64,000 nt of DNA. It comes from Candidatus Fimivivens faecavium (lineage in GTDB: Bacteria > Bacillota > Clostridia > Oscillospirales > Ruminococcaceae). The translations under genes and the position numbers were made by a program. Position 1 is the first letter of the stretch. The number at the start of each line of letters is the position of its first letter. The DNA is taken from assembly GCA_018716105.1 (NCBI GenBank), contig DVKH01000007.1, positions 42,440 to 106,439 on the forward strand. Direction: 5' to 3'. A model generated the notes under the pieces. The model was not told the origin of the DNA and searched no databases. It saw only the letters and a list, made by a program, of their open reading frames with translations. This document shows, piece by piece, positions 35,029-43,489 of this stretch.

Positions 35029-35060
35029 AGCCGTCCGACGAAAATCGGACGGCTTTTTTG
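35029..35060 (+). terminator. Terminator after the two tiny genes
   Basis: Perfect 10-bp stem AGCCGTCCGA/TCGGACGGCT (35029-35038, 35045-35054) and a run of six T. Confidence 0.92.
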
Positions 35061-35143
35061 CCGCCCATTTGCCGCGGCCGGTGTTTCATGGTATCATCTG
35101 ACTATAATAAGGATGTACATTCCGCGGAGGGGACGGACGAAAC

Positions 35144-36844
35144 ATGGTTTTCGAAATCTTCAAAAATATCATCCTGAATATCAGTCTTCTGACCATGATC
35201 GCTTTCCTCCTGACCAGGATCCGGCTTGTCAAGGAGTTTATCACCCTGAACCGGGACAAGCTCCCGATTCAGCTCGCGCTTTGCGTGATCTTCGGATTGA
35301 TCGGAATTCTCTCCACCTACACCGGGATCGGCGTCAATGGGGCGATCGCGAACACCCGCGTCGTCGGCGTTCTCGCGGGCGGCCTTCTCGGCGGGCCGAT
35401 TGTCGGCGCCGGAGCCGGCCTGATCGCCGGCGTTCACCGCTGCCTGATTGATATCGGCGGCTTCACGGCGGCCGCCTGCGCCGTATCGACCATCGTCGAA
35501 GGCATGATCGGCGGCTATTTTTCCAAACGGCTCAAGCGCCTCGACGACAAGTGGGGCGGGGCGTTTGTGGTCGCCGCCCTCGCGGAGTTCATCCAGATGG
35601 GCATCATTCTTTTGATCGCGCGGCCGTTCGAAGACGCCTGGGTCTTGGTAAAGACCATCTCCCTGCCGATGATCCTGTTCAACTCGCTCGGCACGGCGAT
35701 CTTCATCGGGATCTTCGACTCGGTATTCATCGAGCAGGACCGTGAGGCGAGCAACCGCGTCCGCCGCGTCCTCGAAATCGCGGACCGCTGCCTCCCCTAT
35801 CTGCGCAAGGGCCTCTACGATCGGCAGAACCTCGGCGAAGCGGTCCGGATCATCCACGATCTTTCGAGCGTCTCCGGCGTTGTCATCACCGATCGGACTG
35901 AGATTCTCGGCATGGCGGGCGGCGCCCTCGGCGGGCTCGGCCTTTCGGCTCCGCTTCCGGCGCTGATCCGGAAAACGCTATGCACCGGGGAGGTCCAGCT
36001 CTCGGAAGAGGCGGACCCCGAAGACCCGTTCTCAGACCCGCTCAAAAAGCTGACCGCCGTCTGCGCGCCGCTGACCCAGCGCGGCGAGGTGATCGGGACG
36101 CTGACCATGTTCATCCGGAAGTTTAAGCTCACCCGCGAGGTGGAATGCGAATTCGTCGGCGGGCTCGCGCGCCTGTTTTCCACCCAGATCGAGCTTTCGC
36201 AGCTGGAATACCAGAAAAAGCTGCTACAAAAGGCGGAGTTCGCCGCGCTCCAGAGCCAGATCAACCCGCATTTCCTGTTTAACGCCCTCAACACCATCAC
36301 GTCGTTCTGCCGGGAAAAGCCGGAGCGCGCGCGGGAACTCCTGATCGTCCTGAGCAGCTACTTCCGCCGCACGCTTCAAACCGGCAAGGTGATGATCAGC
36401 CTTTGCGAAGAACTTAACCATGTGAACGCTTATCTCGAACTGGAAAAAGCGCGCTTTGAGGAAAAGCTCCAGATCGAAACCGACGTGCCGGAGGGCCTCG
36501 ACTGCACCGTGCCGAGCTTCATCCTCCAGCCGATCGTGGAAAACGCCGTCAGGCACGGCGCGCGGAACGTCACCGGCGTCGGCCGGATTGCAATCCGCGC
36601 CCGGCAGCGGCAGGGGGAAACGGTCATTTCCGTCAACGACAACGGTCCGGGCATCCGGCGCGAAATCGTTGAACGGGTCTACAGCGGGACGATGGACGAA
36701 AACCACGTCGGGCTTTCCAACATTCAAAAGCGCCTCAAAAGCATCTACGGCGAAGACCGTGGGCTGATCATCGACACTTCGCCGGCTGGCACGACCGTGG
36801 TGATCCGCATTCCCAATCAGCCGGACAGGAGGAACGAGAGATGA
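35144..36844 (+). CDS. LytS-type sensor histidine kinase
   Basis: 566 residues; GGAGGGG 7 nt before ATG 35144. A 5TM-5TMR_LYT sensor domain (about 5-195, with GLIGILSTYTGIGVNGAIANTR split by helices), a GAF-like domain (about 210-345), then the LytS kinase part: QSQINPHFLFNALNT with H376, VENAVRHGA (N box) and DNGPGI (G box). It passes phosphate to the LytTR regulator whose gene overlaps it by 4 nt. The next gene is CstA, so the pair probably senses an external carbon source such as pyruvate, as BtsS does in E. coli. Confidence 0.93.
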   Translation: MVFEIFKNIILNISLLTMIAFLLTRIRLVKEFITLNRDKLPIQLALCVIFGLIGILSTYTGIGVNGAIANTRVVGVLAGGLLGGPIVGAGAGLIAGVHRCLIDIGGFTAAACAVSTIVEGMIGGYFSKRLKRLDDKWGGAFVVAALAEFIQMGIILLIARPFEDAWVLVKTISLPMILFNSLGTAIFIGIFDSVFIEQDREASNRVRRVLEIADRCLPYLRKGLYDRQNLGEAVRIIHDLSSVSGVVITDRTEILGMAGGALGGLGLSAPLPALIRKTLCTGEVQLSEEADPEDPFSDPLKKLTAVCAPLTQRGEVIGTLTMFIRKFKLTREVECEFVGGLARLFSTQIELSQLEYQKKLLQKAEFAALQSQINPHFLFNALNTITSFCREKPERARELLIVLSSYFRRTLQTGKVMISLCEELNHVNAYLELEKARFEEKLQIETDVPEGLDCTVPSFILQPIVENAVRHGARNVTGVGRIAIRARQRQGETVISVNDNGPGIRREIVERVYSGTMDENHVGLSNIQKRLKSIYGEDRGLIIDTSPAGTTVVIRIPNQPDRRNER

Positions 36845-37575
36845 AAATCGCAGTCATCGACGACGAGCGCCCCAGCCGGAGCGAACTCTGTTTTCTCATA
36901 TCGAACGCGCTGCCAGGCGCCTCGATCCAGGAAGCGGACAGCGGGAAACGCGCGCTCGAACTCGCCGCGGAGGAACGCTTTGACATCGTGTTTGTAGACA
37001 TCCATCTGGGCGATATCCCCGGCACAACCCTTGCGCAGGCCCTCAAAAAACTGACGCCGGAAACGCAGATTATCTTCGCCACCGCCTACGACGAATACGC
37101 GGTCCGGGCCTTCGAGCTAGACGCCGCCGACTATCTGATGAAACCGTTCGAGCAAAAGCGTGTGGAACAGGCGCTCGCGAAAGCGCAGCGAAGGCTTGAC
37201 GCCGTTTCCGCGCAGGACCCCTCCCCCTGCGCCGGCCCGGCGGCCGGAAAGCTCTCGATCAACTGCGACAAACGGGTGGTGGTGCTCGACATCAAAGAGA
37301 TTCTCTACCTCGAAACCGACAGCCGAAGCTGCCTGATCCATACTAAGGCCAAACAGTATTCCACCAGCCAGCCGCTCGGCTTTTTTGAGCAAAAACTCTC
37401 TGGGCAGCGTTTTTTCCGCATCCATAAAAGCTATCTGATCAACCTCGATTACCTCGCCGAGATCATCCCCTGGCCCGGAAACACCTTCTGCGTCCGTCTC
37501 AAGGGCGCGGACCAAAAACAGCTTCCGGTCGGCCGGAAGCAGGCCAAACAGCTCAAAGAGCTGTTTCAGGTTTAA
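36841..37575 (+). CDS. LytTR-family response regulator
   Basis: 244 residues. The receiver domain (1-120) has the acidic pair DD at 7-8, phospho-acceptor D53 in FVDIHLGD, T near 81 (FATAYDE) and K near 103 (LMKPFEQ). A Pro/Ala-rich linker precedes the LytTR DNA-binding domain (about 137-240: KRVVVLDIKEILYLETD, FFRIHKSYLINLDYLAEI). The ATGA overlap with the kinase gene implies coupling. The likely target is the direct repeat at 37702-37731 in front of cstA. Confidence 0.94.
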   Translation: MKIAVIDDERPSRSELCFLISNALPGASIQEADSGKRALELAAEERFDIVFVDIHLGDIPGTTLAQALKKLTPETQIIFATAYDEYAVRAFELDAADYLMKPFEQKRVEQALAKAQRRLDAVSAQDPSPCAGPAAGKLSINCDKRVVVLDIKEILYLETDSRSCLIHTKAKQYSTSQPLGFFEQKLSGQRFFRIHKSYLINLDYLAEIIPWPGNTFCVRLKGADQKQLPVGRKQAKQLKELFQV

Positions 37576-37701
37576 AAGGACAAGTCCACTTTTTATTAAA
37601 TTTTTCTAATAACAGTAGAATTTTTGGGAATGATTCAACCAATTTGAACACAATTTTCGATATATTAACAAAAATTTAATTGAATTCCTCATACTTTCGA
37701 T

Positions 37702-37731
37702 GCAGTTCGACCATCATTTTTAACCGTTCGC
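37702..37731 (+). promoter_or_regulatory. LytTR-type direct repeat upstream of cstA
   Basis: GCAGTTCGA (37702-37710) and ACCGTTCGC (37723-37731) form two 9-bp half sites with 12 bp between them (21-bp period), the arrangement known for LytTR regulators. They lie about 110 nt upstream of the cstA start, in an otherwise gene-free 268-nt gap. Confidence 0.6.
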
Positions 37732-37843
37732 GCGGCTGAAACATCGTTTCACGCCGAAACTGTTTTCTCCTCGCCGCGTTCATGATAGGATGATGTCAGA
37801 CAAAACCGTGACTGCATTGAAACAGTTTAGGAGGAATTCTCAA

Positions 37844-39310
37844 ATGGTAACGTTTTTCTTGGCGCTGATCATTCTGCTGGTCGGTTACTGGACGTACGGC
37901 AAATTTGTGGAAAAGGTCTTCGGGCCGGACGATCGGGCCACCCCCGCCACGACCATGACCGACGGCGTCGACTACGTCCCGATGAAGCGCTGGAAGATCT
38001 TTCTGATCCAGCTTCTCAACATCGCGGGCCTCGGGCCGATCTTCGGCGCGCTTTCCGGCGCCCTGTGGGGTCCGGTCGTATTTCTCTGGATCGTCTTCGG
38101 CACCATTCTGGCCGGCGCGGTCCACGACTTCCTCACCGGCATGATCTCAATCCGCCATAACGGAGCGAGCGTTTCGGAAATTGTCGGTATTTATCTCGGC
38201 AAAAATATGAAAACAGTAATGCGCGTGTTTTCCGTTGTCCTTCTGGTTCTGGTCGGGACCGTTTTTGCAACCGGCCCCGCGAACCTTCTCGCGATGCTCA
38301 CCCCGGAAACGCTCAACGCTTCGTTCTGGCTCGTGGTTGTGCTGTTGTACTACTTCCTCGCAACCCTTCTGCCGATCGATAAGGTCATCGGCAAAATCTA
38401 CCCGCTGTTCGGCGTCTGCCTGATCATCATGGCGGCCGGCGTCGCCGGTGGAATCGTTCTCCAGGGATACCACATCCCTGAGCTGACCCTTCAGAATCTC
38501 CACCCCGAAAACACCCCCATCTGGCCGATGATGTTCGTCACCGTCGCCTGCGGCGCGATCAGCGGTTTCCATGCGACCCAGTCGCCGATGATGGCCCGCT
38601 GCATGAAGAGCGAAAAAGACGGACGCAAGATCTTCTACGGAGCGATGGTATCGGAAGGCGTTATCGCCCTGATCTGGGCTGCGGCCGGCGTCGCGTTCTA
38701 CGGCAGCACCGGCGGCCTCCAGGCAGCAATGAACGCCGCCACCCAGAACGGCGTGGTCTACGAAATCTGCCGCACCCTCCTCGGGCCGGTTGGCGCGCTT
38801 CTCGCTATGGTCGGCGTCATCGCCTGCCCGATTTCTTCCGGCGACACCGCGTTCCGCAGCGCGAGGCTGACCCTCGCCGACTGGTTCAAAATCGACCAGA
38901 AAAAGAATATGCCCCGCCTTTACCTCACCATCCCGCTGCTCGGCATTGGCGCGCTGCTTTCCCAGATCGACTTCAACATCGTCTGGAGATATTTTTCCTG
39001 GAGCAACCAGACCCTCGCGATGATCGCCCTCTGGGCCGGCGCGGCTTACCTGGTCAAGGCGCGCAAGAACTTCTGGATCGCCGCCCTCCCCGCCGCCTTC
39101 ATGTCGGCTGTGAGCTGCACCTATATCATGATGGCGCCGGAAGGGTTCCGCATCTCCCAGTCGATCTCCTACCCCGTCGGCATCCTGTTCGCGGCCGGCT
39201 GTATGGGCCTCTTCCTCTGGAAATCTGTCTACGGGAAAAAATCCTCGGAATCCGGCAGCGAGTCCTCGGTTTCGGTCAGCGCGAATCCTGAAGCCAGCTC
39301 CGCCGACTAA
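37844..39310 (+). CDS. cstA: Carbon starvation protein CstA / BtsT-type transporter
   Basis: 488 residues from ATG 37844, 8 nt after AGGAGG. About 13 membrane segments are seen. CstA features include GPIFGALSGALWGP, HNGASVSEIVG, the SGFHATQSPMMARC loop and PISSGDTAFRSARL. The family takes up pyruvate or peptides. The LytS/LytTR pair immediately upstream mirrors the E. coli BtsSR-BtsT pyruvate system, so pyruvate uptake is the best guess. A Ser-rich cytoplasmic tail ends the protein. Confidence 0.93.
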   Translation: MVTFFLALIILLVGYWTYGKFVEKVFGPDDRATPATTMTDGVDYVPMKRWKIFLIQLLNIAGLGPIFGALSGALWGPVVFLWIVFGTILAGAVHDFLTGMISIRHNGASVSEIVGIYLGKNMKTVMRVFSVVLLVLVGTVFATGPANLLAMLTPETLNASFWLVVVLLYYFLATLLPIDKVIGKIYPLFGVCLIIMAAGVAGGIVLQGYHIPELTLQNLHPENTPIWPMMFVTVACGAISGFHATQSPMMARCMKSEKDGRKIFYGAMVSEGVIALIWAAAGVAFYGSTGGLQAAMNAATQNGVVYEICRTLLGPVGALLAMVGVIACPISSGDTAFRSARLTLADWFKIDQKKNMPRLYLTIPLLGIGALLSQIDFNIVWRYFSWSNQTLAMIALWAGAAYLVKARKNFWIAALPAAFMSAVSCTYIMMAPEGFRISQSISYPVGILFAAGCMGLFLWKSVYGKKSSESGSESSVSVSANPEASSAD

Positions 39311-39395
39311 GCGGCAGCCCATTGTTCCACCTTCCATTCCCGATAAGAAGAACCCCTGGCGCCGGGAACAGGGCCAGTAAAAACGGACAGTGACA

Positions 39396-39440
39396 AAAAC
39401 CCCCCGATGTAGGAAAACAAAACTACATCAGGGGGTTTTG
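39396..39440. terminator. Terminator after cstA
   Basis: AAAACCCCC-GATGTAG pairs with CTACATC-GGGGGTTTT (39396-39412, 39423-39439) around a 10-nt loop; short T/A tails. The following 39441-39660 shows no gene I can support. Confidence 0.8.
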
Positions 39441-39660
39441 CCGTGGGAAATTAAAATGAAACGCATGTGCAGGAGCTTGTTGCCCGCAATAGAAGAGATG
39501 GTCCGGGCCGGGAAACGCAGCGGGAAACAGCCGGGCTATCGGCCTCAAAGTAAAATACGCAGTAAAGTGGCTGCCGACGAGGCAGCGCCGCAAGCAGGGG
39601 AAGCAGAGATACAGCGTTTTCGCATGGGGATCATTGTTCAGACCCGACGGGGGTCTTATT

Positions 39661-41037
39661 TTATTTTGCAAAGAAAATTGAATAATACCCTTGCAGAAGT
39701 ATCAGAACAATCACAGGCGGGATTACATATTTGACATAGCCTTGAGCCGCGCGTGGAAACCGGATGCCCTCGCCGGCATTCGCTTCTTTCAGGAAACCGT
39801 CCCAGCCCCAGCCGAGCCGGACGCTGCAGAACAGCACATAAACAAGCGAGCCGAGCGGGAGAATGTTGTTGCTCACCAGAAAGTCCTCGAAATCGAGGAT
39901 GGTCGTACCCGGCCCAAGCGGCCGCAGCCACGAGAGGATGTTAAATCCAAGCAGGCACGGGAGCGATAGCAGGAAGACCAGAACGATGTTCACGGCGCAG
40001 GCCTTTTTCCTGCTCCAGTTCCAGAGATCCATCGCAAACGACACAATGTTTTCAAAAACCGCGATCACCGTCGAAATCGCGGCGAACAGCATAAACAAAA
40101 AGAACAGCGCGCCCCAGAGGTTGCCGAGCGGCATTGAATTAAAAATATTCGGGAGCGTGATGAAGATCAGGCCCGGCCCCGCGCCGGGATCGAGCCCGTA
40201 TGCAAAGCACGCAGGGATCACAATCAGCCCCGCCGTAAACGCCACGAAGGTGTCAAGGATTGTGATATTGATCGTCTCGCCGAGAAGGCGGCGTTCCCTT
40301 GTCAGATAGCTGCCAAAGATCGCCATGCTCCCCATGCCGATACTCAACGTGAAAAACGCCTGCCCGAGCGCGGCAAATAATACGTTTCCAATCCCTCTTT
40401 CCGCCATGCGGCCGAAATCCGGGACAAGAAAATACCGCAGCCCCTCCCCCGCGCCCGGGAGCGTCACAGAACGCACTGCAAGCAGTACCATGATGATCAG
40501 CAAAAGCCCCATCATCACTTTGGTAATCCGCTCCACCCCATTTTTCAGGCCGAGCGAACAAATCCCAAATCCCACCAGGACGACAACCGCCAGATAGAAC
40601 AGCATCACCAGCGGTTCCGACTGCAATTTTATAAACTGGGCCTCCACCTCGGCGGAGGTAAGGCCGTGAAAGTCGCCCCGCGCCATCTTGACGAGATAGG
40701 CGATCATCCAGCCCGAAACGGTCGTATAAAACATCATCAGAAGATAATTGCCTGCCATCCCAAAATAGCCGTAGAGATGCCATTTCGTCTCCTTCGGTTC
40801 GAGTTCCCGGAAAGAACTCGCAACGCTTTTCCGGCTGGCGCGGCCAACCGCGAATTCCATCGTCATAATCGGAATGCCAAATATTGCGAGGAAAACCAGA
40901 TAAATCAGAATAAAGGCGGCTCCTCCATATTCGCCGGTGATATATGGAAACCGCCATACGTTGCCCAGCCCGATCGCACAGCCCGCAGAAATCAGGATAA
41001 AGCCAATCCGCGAACCAAAAGTTTCCCGTTCTTTCAT
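39661..41037 (-). CDS. Neurotransmitter:sodium symporter (SNF family)
   Basis: 458 residues from ATG 41035-41037 with AGGGAG 7 nt upstream (an ORF extension of 89 residues upstream is not coding-like). The first helices carry the sodium-site motif SAGCAIGLGNVWRFPYITGEYGG; later AYGLDPGAGPGLIFITLP and the FAAISTVIAVFE unwound region are typical. Eleven to twelve helices in a LeuT fold. It imports an amino acid (Trp, Tyr, Ala or similar) with Na+. Divergent from the amidase gene. Confidence 0.92.
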   Translation of the reverse strand: MKERETFGSRIGFILISAGCAIGLGNVWRFPYITGEYGGAAFILIYLVFLAIFGIPIMTMEFAVGRASRKSVASSFRELEPKETKWHLYGYFGMAGNYLLMMFYTTVSGWMIAYLVKMARGDFHGLTSAEVEAQFIKLQSEPLVMLFYLAVVVLVGFGICSLGLKNGVERITKVMMGLLLIIMVLLAVRSVTLPGAGEGLRYFLVPDFGRMAERGIGNVLFAALGQAFFTLSIGMGSMAIFGSYLTRERRLLGETINITILDTFVAFTAGLIVIPACFAYGLDPGAGPGLIFITLPNIFNSMPLGNLWGALFFLFMLFAAISTVIAVFENIVSFAMDLWNWSRKKACAVNIVLVFLLSLPCLLGFNILSWLRPLGPGTTILDFEDFLVSNNILPLGSLVYVLFCSVRLGWGWDGFLKEANAGEGIRFPRAAQGYVKYVIPPVIVLILLQGYYSIFFAK

Positions 41038-41296
41038 TTTACCACTCCCTATTCCCAATCGTCCTTTCCCGCGGCGGACGCTTCCCGTTCCAAGCGCCGG
41101 GGCCGCAGCCGTTCCTGTTCGTCTGCCGCAATTTGAACATCGAAAAGGCAAAGAAAGTTTACCATATTTCCGTTTCCATTGCAATTTTAAGAAATCGGGT
41201 TCTTTCCGCTCAGATTGGTTCACAAAACCCGGCTTTTCCGCATAGAATGGCGTAAGTCCTATCGCGAATCGAGCAATCTGACACAGGAGGACAACT

Positions 41297-42037
41297 ATGC
41301 CCATTATCTATCTTAGCCCGTCGACGCAGGAGTATAACTACTTCATCAACGGCGGCACCGAAGAATATTACATGAATCTGATCGCCGACGACATGATCCC
41401 TTATCTGCGGGCCAGCGGCATTCGATACGTCAGGAACACCCCGGACATGACCGCCGCGTCCTCGATCCGGCAGTCGAACGAGGGAAACTTCGACCTGCAT
41501 CTCGCCCTCCACTCCAATGCCGCCCCCGAGAATCTGGCCGGTCAGCTCCGCGGGCCCGACGTCTATTATTACCCCGGGAGCCTCCGCGGGGAGCGCGCCG
41601 CCACCATCATCGCCGATAATCTCAAAACAATTTATCCTGACCCGGAACTGGTGACGGTTCTGCCCACCACGCGGCTTGGGGAAGTGAGCAAAACCCGCGC
41701 GCCCGGAGTTTTAATTGAGTTCGCCTACCACGACAACCTTGAAGACGCCGCCTGGATCAAAAACAATATCCGAAACATAGCGCGCAACGTGGTCTACTCT
41801 CTGACGGAGTATTTCGGCATTCCGTTCGTCCAGCCGCAGCCGGAACGCACCGGAACAGTAAACACCACCTCCGGCAACCTGAACATACGCAGCCGCCCGA
41901 ACACCGGGTCCGAGATCCTGACAACCGCGCCCAACGGGGCGCCGATCACCATCCTCGGCGACGCGGGAAACGGCTGGTATGTCGTCCAGTATCGGAACAC
42001 CGTAGGCTACGCCAGCAGCAATTACATCTCGGGCTGA
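41297..42037 (+). CDS. N-acetylmuramoyl-L-alanine amidase with SH3 domain
   Basis: 246 residues; AGGAGG precedes ATG 41297. The Amidase_3 domain (about 1-175) starts IIYLSPSTQEYN and has E22, LALHSNAAP (zinc His) and PGVLIEFAYHDN (catalytic Glu). A bacterial SH3 domain (about 184-246) has GNLNIRSRPNTGSEIL and GWYVVQY. It would cleave the amide bond between MurNAc and the stem peptide. No signal peptide is present, so it may act after lysis, in spore/mother-cell context or leave by another route. Confidence 0.9.
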   Translation: MPIIYLSPSTQEYNYFINGGTEEYYMNLIADDMIPYLRASGIRYVRNTPDMTAASSIRQSNEGNFDLHLALHSNAAPENLAGQLRGPDVYYYPGSLRGERAATIIADNLKTIYPDPELVTVLPTTRLGEVSKTRAPGVLIEFAYHDNLEDAAWIKNNIRNIARNVVYSLTEYFGIPFVQPQPERTGTVNTTSGNLNIRSRPNTGSEILTTAPNGAPITILGDAGNGWYVVQYRNTVGYASSNYISG

Positions 42038-42363
42038 CCTGATCCGGCCGGCGGCTGAGCCGTTTTTCCTTGCGGTTTGGCCTGCCGTCATCACAGACCA
42101 ACCGCCGTTTTTCATTTGAGAAGCATTTCCGCGCAAATATCATGTTCCTCCGGGAAGACTAGAAAAAGCGAAGCCGCATTTTCTCCCGCAGATAAAAAAC
42201 AATCCCGTTCGCGTCCGCTTCACCCGGTCGGGAGAGCGGCCCCGCAGCCGGACGCGGGCGCTTTTGCAGGGCACAGAGCTAACGCCGGGCAAGAGAGCCA
42301 AATCTCAACAAACGGGAATCCGCCGGCGGACAGCCGTCGCGCAGCGGCGAAATGGAGGAAATG

Positions 42364-42507
42364 ATGGATTTTAAAAATCCCGAAATGAAGCAGTACTTCG
42401 AATCCCTTCCCTTTTTTGTACAGGAATCGATTAAGCAGACCGGTGTAACCTTCACCAATCTGGCTGAACTTGAGAACTGTGCAAAGGGCATGCTCAATCA
42501 GAAGTAA
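42364..42507 (+). CDS. Small conserved-type protein (47 aa)
   Basis: 47 codons from ATG 42364, 5 nt after GGAGG (the adjacent ATG 42361 is too close). It begins MDFKNPEMKQYFESLP, then a helix FVQESIKQTGV and LAELENCAKGML. The amphipathic helices, clean ribosome site and strong terminator 6 nt after the stop make it a real gene. I do not know its function; similar tiny proteins are widespread in Oscillospirales as far as I recall. Confidence 0.8.
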   Translation: MDFKNPEMKQYFESLPFFVQESIKQTGVTFTNLAELENCAKGMLNQK

Positions 42508-42512
42508 TTGCA

Positions 42513-42562
42513 AAACAATCAGAAGGCCCGGTTAAATGCCCGGGCCTTCTGATTGTTTTGAT
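42513..42562 (+). terminator. Strong terminator after the 47-aa gene
   Basis: A perfect 19-bp stem (42513-42531 with 42540-42558), short loop, T tail. Confidence 0.93.
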
Positions 42563-42730
42563 CAACCGGCTGCCCCGGCGAAAAGAGGCGGTTGAAACCT
42601 GAAGCTTTTCGGGATTTTTCTTCCGGCGATGCTTCCCCGGACTCGCCGGGACAAACGCCCGGCTGCGTTTTGTAAGCCGCGCAGAAAATTTCGGCCGCGC
42701 TTGGAAACGCAGGGGGAAAGCCGGTCATGC

Positions 42731-42772
42731 ACAATAAAACGCCGGCAGGAAAGCATGCTTACCCGCCGGCGC
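42731..42772 (-). terminator. Terminator after the 62-aa gene
   Basis: GCCGGCGGG/CCTGCCGGC stem with one mismatch, then TTTTATTG on the minus strand, 15 nt past the stop at 42788. Confidence 0.8.
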
Positions 42773-42787
42773 CATCATCGTTTCTTC

Positions 42788-42976
42788 TTAGAGGCCGTTG
42801 ACAAACTCCCGAACGCTTAAAAGCTCTTTCTCGAGGCTGACGCTCAAAACCGTCGAAACCGCATGGTTTAACTTTTCATATTCGTTGCCGTTGTCGTCCT
42901 TCCAATCGTCGCGGTGCTTCCGAAGGCGTCCAATTCGGCTGTCCAATTCGTTCAAAACATCCTGCCGGATATCCAT
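42788..42976 (-). CDS. Small helical protein (62 aa), unknown
   Basis: 62 residues after a clear AAAGGAG site. Highly charged and helical: MDIRQDVLNELDSRIGRLRK, a DDNGNEYEK turn, then LEKELLSVREFVNGL. It looks like a small helical hairpin. No family is recognised. It has its own terminator and lies between two other tiny genes. Confidence 0.72.
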   Translation of the reverse strand: MDIRQDVLNELDSRIGRLRKHRDDWKDDNGNEYEKLNHAVSTVLSVSLEKELLSVREFVNGL

Positions 42977-43124
42977 TTTTCAAAACTCCTTTCAAACGCC
43001 GTTTGTCTTAGTATCACCGGCATCCAGCGCAATATTTTTCACAAAACGCGGGGAATCATGGGTATTTTCCGAAAGATTGCCAATAATAAAGATATCTTAA
43101 ATCGCAGGAAGCGGAGGGATACCC

Positions 43125-43325
43125 TTGGAAAACAAGAACTATGTCAACGGGCCGGAAATCCCGATGGGGCTCGGTATGGCGCTTGCCCAGAACAGCGAGG
43201 CGATGGACCGCTTTTCCGCCTTTCCGGAGGCGAAAAAACGCGCCGTCATCGAACACACTCACCAGATCCGTTCCAAAAAAGAGATGCAGCTTTACGCACA
43301 GGAGATTGCACAAGGCAAAATTTAA
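43125..43325 (+). CDS. Small helical protein (66 aa), unknown
   Basis: 66 residues from TTG 43125 with GGAGGG 8 nt upstream. The sequence has MGLGMALAQNSEAMDRFSA, a basic EAKKRAVIEHTHQI stretch and EMQLYAQEIAQGKI. This three-helix pattern is seen in short uncharacterised proteins of Clostridia. Followed by its own terminator (43331-43364). Confidence 0.75.
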   Translation: MENKNYVNGPEIPMGLGMALAQNSEAMDRFSAFPEAKKRAVIEHTHQIRSKKEMQLYAQEIAQGKI

Positions 43326-43330
43326 AAACC

Positions 43331-43364
43331 AAAGGGGCGGAAGAACACTTTTCCGCCCCTTTCG
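43331..43364. terminator. Terminator between the 66-aa gene and the isoaspartyl dipeptidase gene
   Basis: Perfect 12-bp stem AAAGGGGCGGAA/TTCCGCCCCTTT (43331-43342, 43351-43362). It can serve both converging genes. Confidence 0.8.
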
Positions 43365-43489
43365 CCGTCCGCATCCGACAAACGCAGGGAGCGCGCGCAC
43401 GCGCTGACAGGCGGTTTTCGCTTTGAACCGCCATTTCACAGCGCGCGCCCGCCCGGCGAAGATTCCGGACGGGCTGCGCAGCTCCCGCC

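Noticed and set aside
34896..35177. A 93-codon plus-strand frame across the terminator
   Set aside because: It runs through the strong terminator at 35029-35060 and into the LytS gene; the shorter frame at 34847-35014 fits the signals better.
39390..39734. A 114-codon plus-strand frame between cstA and the SNF gene
   Set aside because: It starts inside the cstA terminator, overlaps the 3' end of the SNF gene and lacks a ribosome site or recognisable motif.
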